Made by a program: the position numbers and the translations under genes
Part shown: one piece after another, positions 33,931-43,444 of the stretch
How positions within the stretch are numbered: the first letter of the stretch is position 1
How the letters are laid out: each line of letters opens with the position of its first letter
Source: Simplicillium sp. C3G150-2
Lineage: Eukaryota; Ascomycota; Sordariomycetes; Hypocreales; Cordycipitaceae
Direction: 5' to 3'
Assembly: GCA_022702485.1 (NCBI GenBank)
Contig: JAJIYY010000004.1
Coordinates: 4,402,001-4,466,000, forward strand
DNA length: 64,000 bases
Notes under the pieces: generated by a model
Database searches by the model: none
Told to the model about the DNA's origin: nothing
What the model saw: the letters and a program-made list of their open reading frames with translations, nothing else

Positions 33931-34894
33931 GATGCCGACTAAGAGGCTGATGAGTTGAGATGGGCTGTGGATGACAGCGAAGCTATCACTTTAAATTCGC
34001 TTTCAAATCTACTATAGCAATGATGCGTAGAATCATCCGCCAAATCCGGCACAACAGACAAGGGCGATTACGAAAATATTAGAAACAACTAAAACTAGTC
34101 AAGTTCCTTCGCAGATCCTTGGCCAGCTTTGACTTCGTAGGCAGTAATGCTCTACACGCAAGTTGGGTGTTCAAAAATCCAAATGCCTGCGCGCCACTGG
34201 GAGTTGTCTTTTTGCGCGCGCGCAAGAAACTGGGTACGCGCAGACAAGCTCGTGCGACAGGGAGCTGTCTACCTGACGAGAAACAATGATTACTCGAAGG
34301 GTATCCGTTGCAAACGGAATATTGTGAAAAGTCGCGCAAATGGAGACTTGCACGCGCGTTTTAAAAATGATGGAATATTATGAGTGAAAAGAAGATAAAA
34401 GGAAGGAAAGAAGAATGAATACTGCAAGTTAGGGGTGCGCAGAATCTGCTGGAGAAGCTTGGAAGAAAGGACTGGATCAGGTAAAGTGATCGGGGCCGGG
34501 TGAGTGGAGGCGAGGGGCGACAATTCCACGCCTCAGTCCAGAGGCAGTATGCGGCGCGAGCCACGACGTATTGTGGCGCACCAGGAAATTCGGCCTAATT
34601 AGTCAGGCTCGGAATTATAAGGACGCTGCATTACGTCAGCGGCAGAACACCGGGTCAACCGCTTCGAGCTCCCAAGCGGCTCGACATCCAGCCTACCAGA
34701 GCTACGCGGCAGCTGTGCCTGGAGCTTGTCCCAGCATTCGGAGCAAGCTGCCCACGTTCACCTCTCTCCCATCAATCAACTCTCGCCGCTTCGCCATTAA
34801 TCGTCGCTCGTGCACCTGTTGTACCAAATCAACCTTGCGAGAGCGTCGAAAAATTGTCAAACGGTTATTTTCGATCTGATACTTAGCCGCAACC
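33931..34894. other. Divergent promoter BYE1 / proteasome alpha subunit
   Basis: This 964-bp region contains a perfect 14-bp palindrome TTGCGCGCGCGCAA at 34212-34225. I looked for a canonical GGTGGCAAA proteasome element and did not find one. No coding sequence is supported. Confidence 0.5.
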
Positions 34895-35822
34895 ATGTCT
34901 CGCCGTTACGATTCCAGAGTATGTATTCCAAGGCATGCCATGACGACCACATGAATTGACCTCTAATCCTCAACGCAGACCACGATTTTCTCGCCAGAGG
35001 GCCGATTGTACCAGGTCGAATATGCTCTCGAAGCCATTTCCCATGCAGGAACTGCGATTGGCATCCTTGCCAAGGATGGTATCGTCCTCGCCGCCGAACG
35101 AAAAGTGACGTCGAAGTTGTTGGAGCAAGACACCTCAGCAGAGAAGCTTTACGTTCTTAATGAGTGTGTATTTTCAATTTTATCGATGAGTTTGACTTAT
35201 CTGGCTAACCGCGGGATAGTAACATGATCTGCGCCGTCGCTGGAATGACGGCCGACGCCAACATCTTGATCAACTATGCCCGCCAAGCGGCCCAGCGATA
35301 CCTCCTGACCTACAATGAAGACATCCCTTGCGAACAGCTGGTCCGAAGACTATGCGACTTGAAACAGGGTTACACACAACACGGAGGTCTTCGACCATTC
35401 GGTGTTTCCTTCATCTACGCTGGCTGGGACCCTCGCAGGCAATTCCAGCTCTACCTCAGCAATCCCTCAGGAAACTACGGTGGTTGGAAGGCGACAAGTG
35501 CTGGCGCCAACAATGCTAGCGCACAAAGCTTGTTGAAGCAAGACTATAAGGAGGACTGCACACTAGACGAGGCTTGCGCTATGGCCGTCAAAGTGCTCAG
35601 CAAGACGATGGATTCTACCAAGTTGAGCAGCGAGAAGAGTAAGTATTCTTAGATGAGCTGTTCGATATAGTCTACTAACACCGATTTTCCACAGTTGAGT
35701 TCGCTACGGTTGGACAAACGGAAGACGGCAAGATTTATCACAAGCTCTGGAACGCGGATGAGATTACGGCTTTGTTGAAGGAGCACGATCTGGCAAAGAA
35801 TGAAGAGACAGAAGAGAAATAG
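34895..35822 (+). CDS. PRE9: 20S proteasome subunit alpha type-4 (yeast Pre9/alpha-3)
   Basis: Four exons (34895-34918, 34979-35163, 35220-35638, 35695-35822) encode 251 aa. The first exon encodes only 'MSRRYDSR', which joins 'TTIFSPEGRLYQVEYALEAI', the N-terminal alpha-subunit signature. 'KLYVLND' joins 'NMICAVAGMTADANIL' across intron 2, and 'SSEK' joins 'IEFATVGQTEDGK' across intron 3. All donors (GTATGT, GTGTGT, GTAAGT) and CAG/TAG acceptors keep frame. 'YTQHGGLRPFGVSF' and the Glu/Lys-rich tail identify the alpha-3/PSMA4 type. It forms part of the outer heptameric ring gating the 20S core. Confidence 0.96.
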
Positions 35823-35935
35823 AAGGAGTTTTCATGGAAACGAAAATGGTTACATGTAGCCTCTGTATAACAAGACGAATTATGTCCCAAGGCACTGTTC
35901 TTTGACTCCCTAACCGTGTCGCATTTATTCAACAT

Positions 35936-36968
35936 TTATGTTCTGTCTCCTCCATACTGGCGTAACTCATAATTGGAATCTGCGCCAGCTTCTTCTTCAT
36001 CTCTGACATGAAGCCACCCTGGTCCATTTTCAGAGCCAGGTGGCGGGTATGGCTCGTCGCAGACATCGCTCGTCAGCTTGGGCCAATGTCTATGGTAGCT
36101 CCAGTAGGCTACCGTCATACCGATGATGGATCCAACCGTTACGTCGTAGACATCGTGGCGATAGTCCTCTGTCCTTGAAATTGCAATCATTGCAGCTCCA
36201 AGAAGTGGTGCAAGGCAAAATAATGCTCGACTGAGATCCCGACCACCTGATGCATGTTTGAAGATGCGCAATTGGCCAGCAAAGAATAGACTCACGTAAC
36301 CAAGGCCAGCAAAGGCAAATGTGGAGTGTCCGGAAGGGAATGAGCGCCATGCATCTTGCAGAGTATGGCCATCTGGAGCTGTGCAGACCTCAATAGAAAC
36401 CAATGTGTTTGGCTTCGTAGCAGGGCCAGGCTGGCAACGTGCCAGCAGGTCCGGTCTTGGACGACCTACTGCATTCTTTATGACGTCTGTGATAAAGCAT
36501 GCGGTGACGATTGAAATAACCAATGGAAGGTAAGTCGCTTCGTGCTTGCTAACGTTGGACTGCCTAGCGACATTGTAGACTCCAAGCACGCCCAACGGGA
36601 TGAATAGAGCATAGACGAAATTCATCACTTAAAGGTATGTGAGCTTTGGCAAGGTACTCAAGCACTCACTGGGAACTCACCAACAGTGACCCTTTGATTT
36701 TCTGCATGAGGATATGATATACGCAAGTCGTTCACGTAAAACATTCGGTGGAATGGCGAAACGAATAGGCCAACCTAGGGGTATTAGCTGGGGGTACGCA
36801 CTTCAACAGCGCGCAGATCAAGCCAGTACATACAATGATCCAACTTGCAAGCACAATAAGAAATCCGGTATAATCCGGAGCATTCGACCTCTGCGATTGG
36901 TATTAGCAGGCTATCACGGCCCCTCATGTCAATATGCTCACCCGCCATATCCTCGCCAGTAGCGGCAT
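35936..36968 (-). CDS. PAP2-family lipid phosphatase (DPP1/LPP1-like)
   Basis: Four exons on the minus strand (36968-36942, 36890-36834, 36774-36681, 36627-35936) encode 289 aa. The spliced N-terminus is 'MPLLARIWR' plus 'RSNAPDYTGFLIVLASWII' plus 'VGLFVSPFHRMFYVNDLRIS'. The ATG at 36968 is required because it gives the correct phase for intron 1. The three phosphatase motifs are present: 'KNAVGRPRP', 'SFPSGHS' and 'SRTEDYRHDVYDV', with catalytic His residues. Six hydrophobic segments fit an integral membrane protein. The family dephosphorylates diacylglycerol pyrophosphate, phosphatidate or lysophosphatidate, usually at the vacuole or ER. The 3' end lies 113 bp from the convergent proteasome gene. 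Confidence 0.9.
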
Positions 36969-37551
36969 CGTGTCGCCGGTAGCTCCGTTATTTGGGCTAC
37001 CTTCTCTCCTGGAGGGCATACCTTGGAGAAACGTTTGTGCTGTGGGTATAAAAGCAACACGAGCTTGCTGTTGCAAAGCTCTGTTCTCTCACGATAGGTC
37101 CTACTGGTGGGTGGTGTGGTTTCGTGGAGAGAAATCAAATAGATGGGAGGTCGGTGTTGAGGCCAGCTCAGCTTAGCTTACCGGGCGTCGTGTTTATGCA
37201 GGCATCCTGCGACAGCAGCTCTTGATTAATTGCCGAATCAACATACATTGGCTCAAGTGGACGAATATCACTTCTTTCAATTACACGCAATCATTAATCA
37301 TGACCTGATTCAGTTCAATATTTGATTTATTTTATCATCGCAAAAGTTTAGTGGTGCAAGATGCTCGACTGACTAAAATGGCCAGCGTTACGTCGAGCTC
37401 CAACAGTGACCCATAAATCTTTTTTAGCAGCACGAGGCCGATCATCGCCAAACCATTCCTGTTCTTTCACCAGCAAGGCAGCGGGCAGTCTTCGCGACAA
37501 TTATTCTGAATATTGGCCTGTCGGGTGTTTGAAGATCGCTTACTTTATAAC
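36969..37551. other. Divergent promoter PAP2 / WW-FF protein
   Basis: This 583-bp region has a TATAAAA on the plus strand at 37047-37053 and AT-rich sequence at 37220-37350. No coding sequence was seen. Confidence 0.45.
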
Positions 37552-39234
37552 ATGTTAAAATCAACGCACAAACCGACTCCAGCCCCGGGTGTCCTGCCTC
37601 CAGGCTGGACAGAACACAAAGCCCCAACTGGACATACATATTATTACCACGCCGATACGAAAGTTTCGACATACACACGACCTGGAACAGAAGCTAGAGC
37701 GAGCCCTGCTCAGAACCAGGCCTTCTCTCCTTATAGCAATGCGCCTTCACTTGCTGACCCAAACGTTGCAAATGCATATCTCGCTCAGTTCAACCGAGGT
37801 GGACAATCGCATCGTGGTGGTCGCGGTGGCCATGGAGGAAGAGGTGGTGCAGAAAGCAGACCAAAACCACAGCCAATAGACAAACCGAGACGAAAACAAG
37901 CTATCCCTGGCCATGCGCCTTGGATCCTAGTATACACGAAGTACTCGAGGCGATTCGTTTACAATCCGACAAAAAATGCGAGTTTCTGGCGCATTCCCGA
38001 GAAACTGATGCCCGCAATTCTCGAGATGGATAAAGCTCGAATACGCGCCAAAGCCAACGGCGAAGGTGAGACGAAGGGCGATGGAGCCGACGACGACTCT
38101 GAGTACGAAGAAGTGGAAGTCACCGACGACGAAGGCGAAGACGAAGAAGTCCAAGCCAGGCATCCTGCCAAGCGGCAACGACTAGAACAAGAGGGTGGAG
38201 AAGAAGAAGAAGAAGAAGAAGAGGCGGGAGAAGAATATGAGGAGGAGGAGGAACACGACGGCGCGATCGAGTTTACAGAAGCTGATATTGCCGCGCAGCT
38301 CCAAGCGATGGGAGAAGACTATGGCCTTGAGCCCGGCGACTACGACGATGGCAATTATGCCGAGTGGCCCGAAGGAGCAGAGGGCGTGGAGTTCTCGCAA
38401 GAAGATGCCAAGCTGCTGTTCAAAGATCTGCTGAACGACTTCAACATCAACCCTTACAGCCCTTGGGAGAAGCTGCTGGAGGAAGGGAAAATCATGGATG
38501 ATCCTCGATACACTGCACTGAATACGACCAAAGCCCGCCGCGATTGCTGGGATGAATGGACACGAGAAAAGATTGCAGAGCGCAAAGCTCAACGGGCTAG
38601 GGAAGAGAAGAAGGACCCCCGAGTGGCATACATGAAATTCCTTCAAGAAAAAGCTACGCCAAAGCTGTATTGGCCAGAGTTCAAGAGGAAATACAAGAAA
38701 GAGGACGTCATGAAAGACATGAAGTTTTCCGAGAAGGACCGGGAAAAGGCTTACCGCGAATATATCAATCGTCTTAAGCTGCCCCAGTCGACACTCAAAT
38801 CAGACCTCACTGCTTTGCTAAAGGCCCAACCATCACATATTCTCCACAGCCGGTCTGTCGCAGATGGCCTACCTAGCCAAGTTCTTGGCGATATTCGATA
38901 CGCCTCAGTTGAACCAACCATGCGAGATTCACTGGTCGAGGCGTACGTGCAGAACTTGCCGCCGCCGCCGAGCGATGCAAATGCAGCGGAAGATGCTGAG
39001 GATAAACGAAAGATCCAAGAAGCTAGAGAAAAGCGAGAAAAGGCATTGCAAGAGCATAATAGGCTAGTGGATGAACAGAAGCGAAAGCGGGAACGGGACA
39101 TTGCCACAAGTAAAGCAAGATTACGCGATGAAGAACGAGAACTTGAGGTGGCGATGAGGGTAGGCAAAAGAGGTCTGCAAAGTCAATTGGCTGACATGAA
39201 AATGGATCAGCAAACAGAAGAAAGCGCAGAATAA
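37552..39234 (+). CDS. WW and FF domain protein (Dre4/TCERG1-like splicing factor)
   Basis: Intronless gene of 560 aa. A WW domain lies at residues about 13-45 ('PPGWTEHKAPTGHTYYYH'). An Arg/Gly-rich stretch at about 82-100 ('RGGQSHRGGRGGHGGRGG') follows, then a second WW-like unit at about 124-150 ('WILVYTKYSRRFVYNPTK'). A long Glu-rich acidic region (about 180-240) comes next, then FF domains: 'LFKDLLNDFNINPYSPWEKL', 'AYMKFLQEKATPKLYWPEFK' and 'SDLTALLKAQPSHILHSRS'. The C-terminus is a charged coiled coil. The arrangement matches S. pombe Dre4 and is related to yeast Urn1 and animal TCERG1, which act in pre-mRNA splicing coupled to transcription. The ATG at 37552 gives the family-like 'MLKSTHKPTPAPG'. 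Confidence 0.85.
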   Translation: MLKSTHKPTPAPGVLPPGWTEHKAPTGHTYYYHADTKVSTYTRPGTEARASPAQNQAFSPYSNAPSLADPNVANAYLAQFNRGGQSHRGGRGGHGGRGGAESRPKPQPIDKPRRKQAIPGHAPWILVYTKYSRRFVYNPTKNASFWRIPEKLMPAILEMDKARIRAKANGEGETKGDGADDDSEYEEVEVTDDEGEDEEVQARHPAKRQRLEQEGGEEEEEEEEAGEEYEEEEEHDGAIEFTEADIAAQLQAMGEDYGLEPGDYDDGNYAEWPEGAEGVEFSQEDAKLLFKDLLNDFNINPYSPWEKLLEEGKIMDDPRYTALNTTKARRDCWDEWTREKIAERKAQRAREEKKDPRVAYMKFLQEKATPKLYWPEFKRKYKKEDVMKDMKFSEKDREKAYREYINRLKLPQSTLKSDLTALLKAQPSHILHSRSVADGLPSQVLGDIRYASVEPTMRDSLVEAYVQNLPPPPSDANAAEDAEDKRKIQEAREKREKALQEHNRLVDEQKRKRERDIATSKARLRDEERELEVAMRVGKRGLQSQLADMKMDQQTEESAE

Positions 39235-39298
39235 ATTTCATCATATAAAAGTAATATTTTGCCATTATCTCCTCGTCAACTATATGCTCGTTTTCGGG

Positions 39299-40857
39299 TC
39301 AGAGTGAATCAAAGAAGCCATCAGCCTGTGTCCTTCTTTCATGCGCCCATTTTGCTACGTCGTCTGCTTTGGACACTCCATCTTCGCTGATATAATGACT
39401 GATCAGGCTTCTCGGGATCCATTCGAAGTACACATTCTTCACTTCGACTTCTAAGGATGCCGGTTTCTCAACCAAGTCTCTAGCATTGGCATTCCATGAG
39501 TCAATAAGCTCTCTGGGGTCGTTCTCCTCGTGCCCAGGAGGATCATATGGTAGGATTTTATCTCTCTCAGACAGCACCACTATCTCGGCACTGGGAGAAA
39601 TGTGTTTGGCTGAAAGAACGGCTGGAAGAGACCCAACTTTGTTGCTCACGTTTCCATCTCTGTCTATGAGATCCGCGCCGAGGACAAGAACGTCGATTTC
39701 TGCACTAGCAATGGCTGCTGACGCGTCGGTGTAAATGGTGATTTTGCTAGAATTGCCGGTTTCAAGGGCTGCAGCTATCTTCTTGGCCATTGATACACCC
39801 TCAAATAAAGGTCGAGACTCCAGAATTCGGAGATTTATATCCGTATTTGTTTTCGCCAACATCTCAATCAGTGACGATGATATAGTCGAGCTTGACGACA
39901 GTGTGAGTATTTTGATAGGATTCCTTGTTGAGCATTCGGTAGATAGAAAGGAAGCAAACTGTTTGCTGATCTCCTGTGCTGAAAACTGTCTCTCTTCTCC
40001 ATATGCTTTGAGAGACTGTGCGATGTTGCTCGAAAATTCTTGTGGTAATTGATCCTGTGACGACAATCTTGATTCGATAATCGACAAGCTGGACAGCACC
40101 ACACTGAGAATCGAAGCGCCCATACTTTCTCGGCCATTCTTCCATAGATGCCAACCCGCAAATCGCACATTACGCCACCATTCGTCTTTTGTCTCTGATT
40201 TAATGTTCCCAACAACATCTGCAAAGATGTTCAAGGCCGTCGAAGCCAGCTGTCTCGCTCCGCTTTCATGATCATCTTGCAGCGTGCTTAATCCTGAGGC
40301 CAATGCATTGCCTGCCTCGTCACCAAGGTCGATCTCAAACCAGACGCGGCGGAAGCTTTCCAGGAGCCTTGGCACGCCACCGAAAGATTCGTCATCAGAA
40401 ATTTCATCGGGAGTAAACCACTTGTATCGGTCGTGTTCCCAGTCGAGTCTGATCCCAGCTTCACCGACGCCGCCTTCAGACACTGGGAGCAAAATGAAAG
40501 AGAATGGATGAATTATCCATTCTCGACCGATGGATTCATCTGCGAATGCGTAGGGCTTCCCTTGGCGGAACAGACGAACTGACTTAGCCGTAAGCCCTGT
40601 CTCCTCTTCTAGTTCTCGCCATGCTGTCGCAAGAGGCGTTGGGTCTGATTCGTTTATGCTACCAGATACTGGCGCATATTTGTGCCTGGAGGTGTTTAGA
40701 TATCATGAACATTGAAAGGTGTCGGTCATACATACCTGTACGTGCGAACGTTTTGGCTTCGTTGAAATAATGCAACTTGAGGTTCTTTGCTCTCGTCGCT
40801 ACTTGGAAACTTGAGAATGAAGCTGGCTGCTACAGCTCGTCTCTTTAATTGTGACAT
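39299..40857 (-). CDS. Nudix hydrolase-eIF2B-like fusion protein
   Basis: Two exons, 40857-40736 and 40685-39299, encode 502 aa. The 50-nt intron has a GTATGT donor and a TCCAG acceptor and joins 'NVRTYR' to 'HKYAPVSG'. Residues about 1-150 are a Nudix fold with the box 'WRELEEETGL', which supplies the R-E-U-x-E-E-x-G-U core; upstream the expected G-x5-E spacing is altered. Residues about 190-500 resemble the eIF2B alpha/beta/delta and ribose-1,5-bisphosphate isomerase superfamily: 'KILTLSSSSTISSSLIEML', 'RILESRPLFEGVSMAKKI', 'VLVLGADLIDRDGNVSNKVGS' and 'VVLSERDKILPY'. The second domain is probably a metabolic sugar-phosphate/nucleotide enzyme rather than a translation factor. The 3' end is 64 bp from the convergent WW-FF gene. 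Confidence 0.82.
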
Positions 40858-41296
40858 GCTAAAAGGGTAGAGTAAAAGAACATATATAGCGTGCTATTTT
40901 TCTTCAGAAAAAATTATCATTCCCCCGTTTCTCTGGCAAAGACGGATGCATGGCGTAGTGCACTCGTCGTAGGGTAGCGGGAAGCCCCACTGGGGATGCC
41001 ACAGCGAGAGCACATCTGGGCAGGGCATAATTATGACAAGGAAACGTGAAACTCAGTCGTTTAGTATTTGTTGAGTAAATTGAAGTGGTATATGTATACG
41101 AAAACTAAGTAGAAAACCCTAGAAAATATGCGCAAATGAAAATTCTTCAACTCGTATCAGACAATATAACGTGTGTCGCGTAAAAAACAGTGGTATACCC
41201 TTCTCTGTCCCCGTTTTGTTCATCTCAAACTAATTTCATGCCAATGCACAGGATATAGCCAACTGCTTTTGTCAGTGGTATAAAACATCCTGTCAT
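40858..41296. other. Intergenic region Nudix fusion / Zn2Cys6 factor
   Basis: This 439-bp region holds the Nudix-fusion promoter and the 3' UTR of the regulator. No site was recognised. Confidence 0.5.
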
Positions 41297-43444
41297 TTAT
41301 TCCATGTATGTGTTATACATCAACCACTCGTCATCCATCCATGTAACAAGCTCGTTGTACAATGCGGGTTGAGTTTCGATGTGCATGGGCTGAGGCATGA
41401 ATTCCTCAGTTAGACCCATGGCTTGCAACTGCGCCGTATTGCTCTGGAACGTAGGCTCCGGCTGAGCTGGCGAGGTCAACCTGGCTACCAAGAGTCGCAA
41501 GTCATGGAGGCAAGAAGTGCAAGACTTGCTGTCGGGGTTGTTAAGGCATGCTTCCTGATTCTCGAGGACCGAAATAGCAAATTGGATGTCCTGGCTTCGT
41601 TCAGTGCTGTCGTCAGACATCTTGAGCGGCTGTACAAGATCTTGTAAGATCAAACAGCATGCCGCTGTGAAGCAGTAGTGCAACAGGGCGTGAAGTGGGC
41701 GGCTGTGGCGGTTAATGGTGAGGAAATGGCGCGCAAGGCGCATGTTGCTGCGCGCAGATTCAACGCATGCCTTGAGTGGTTCGAGCTGTGTTGCAGAGTC
41801 AGTAGCTTTGGACTGTGCCAGTCGCTCTGCCATGGATTTCTTGACAGCTACAAAGAACAGTGGGCGTGTTGCCACAATGACGAGCTGATTGTGTCGCATA
41901 TGCAGCATACAGCATGCCGGATCGTTGTGGAGGCCATCTCGGGTTAGCTGAAGATGCGCTGGGAGTGTGCTCTTCCACTGTTCCAGCATCCACATTACTC
42001 TGCCTGGGCTATGGGCGGTCTCGGCCGAGGCACTGCTCTCCGAAGGTGCAATGCGATATGTGTTGCAGACGACGTAGCCGGAAATACGAGACAACTCCAC
42101 GTGGGCCCGAAGACCAGCGGCTGGAGGTAAGCCTGGTGCATCTGATGGAGCTGGGATGCGGACTGCGTCGTCGCTAATAATCGGCGGTCTCCCCATGAGG
42201 CAACTCAACCATCGGTCCAGGATGTACACAGTCCAGAACACTCGCTTTCCCCGGTCATCTACCATGCCTCGATGAGCGCCAAGCATGATACTAATATGAG
42301 CCGCTGCGGCCACGTGCATATAAGCCGAGTCGCGTTTGGAGACTTCGATGAGATAGAAGGCCATCAAAGCCAATGCGGCGACATCTTGCATACTGCATCT
42401 GCCAATGTCGAGAGGATTCCTGAGCAAAGCTGAAGCTCTGGCGAAGAAGCTTTCACTGTAGCTGTTGTCGTACTGCGAGAGTGCGTTTGGCCATGGCACA
42501 GTGCTGTAGGCGGACACGGCGAAAGCTGCGTGATAAAGCGACAGGTAGCGGTATTGATCGCTATCCAACTCTTCGCCCTTCATAGACATAGGGAGACGTG
42601 GTACAGTGCTGAGGTCTCCGAAATAAAAAATGCCGCCACTGGGCCATTCATCGTTGCCATCTTGGACAACGTAGCGGACCTCAGAAAGTAGCGATTGCAT
42701 GGTCGTATCTGGAGGCAAAAGCAACGGATTTACATTTCGCTCATTTGACTGTCTGGAGTCATCCGTATAGTATCTGCCCAGTGTGGACAGCCAGGCGCTG
42801 CCATCGTATGGTGTAGGTTGCTGTTGGTGGGACAAGGGTAGGACTGCCCCAATGAGCTCCTTGAGGTGATCCAGGAAAGTCGCGCCGCTGGTTTCGCCTA
42901 GAAATCGAGCAGTACCGTCTGAATCTTGCAACAGACGACCTGTGGTTTGGTCGTCGTCAATTGGCTCGGTCTTGATAGACCCCGGGGCAGAAACACTGCT
43001 GGGGAAAGCTGTGCCTGCGGAAAAAGGGCTATGAGATGGCGAGGACGAGTCTGGACTTGTGGCTGCATGATGTAGCAGCTCTTGACGCCTCATAGGGTCT
43101 GGGAGAGCGTCTTGGATAACTCTCTCATAGAGGTCGACTTTTCGTCGGAGCTCATCTAGCTCCGTTTTGGAGACGGAGACTTTTTCAACAGCTTGTGGGT
43201 AGATGCATTCTCTGCTGGCTGATGCGCAAGCAGCGCAAGGCCTATCCCCGGAGCATTTAATGCGGCGCACGTTACAGCTGTTGCAACTGTTTCAGATATT
43301 AGCAAGATGAGTTCTACCAATCATGAGGGAAGCGATGACTTACGCCTGCGAGACCCTTTTGCGTTCACCTGGAGCTACCTTGTGTCGACGGGGGTTCACC
43401 GGCAGCCGCTGGGAGGGACGGCGTTCGTTATGGTCGAGCTGCAT
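41297..43444 (-). CDS. Zn(II)2Cys6 transcription factor with fungal-specific TF domain
   Basis: Two exons, 43444-43344 and 43286-41297, encode 696 aa. The 57-nt intron (GTAAGT donor, CTAAT branch, AACAG acceptor) splits the zinc cluster right before its first Cys. The spliced protein has a basic N-terminus and 'CNSCNVRRIKCSGDRPCAAC' (Cys35, 38, 45, 51, 54, 61). A heptad linker/dimerisation stretch follows ('KTELDELRRKVDLYERVI'). The fungal_trans middle homology region includes 'DVAALALMAFYLIEVSKRDSAYM' and 'RVFWTVYILDRWLSCLMGRPP'. Target genes cannot be read from sequence. It lies 2.9 kb from sidA and is transcribed in the same direction, so a role in the neighbouring siderophore locus is possible but unproven. 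Confidence 0.9.

Noticed and set aside
38190..38260. GAA/GAG microsatellite-like run
   Set aside because: It is coding: the Glu-rich acidic region of the WW-FF protein.
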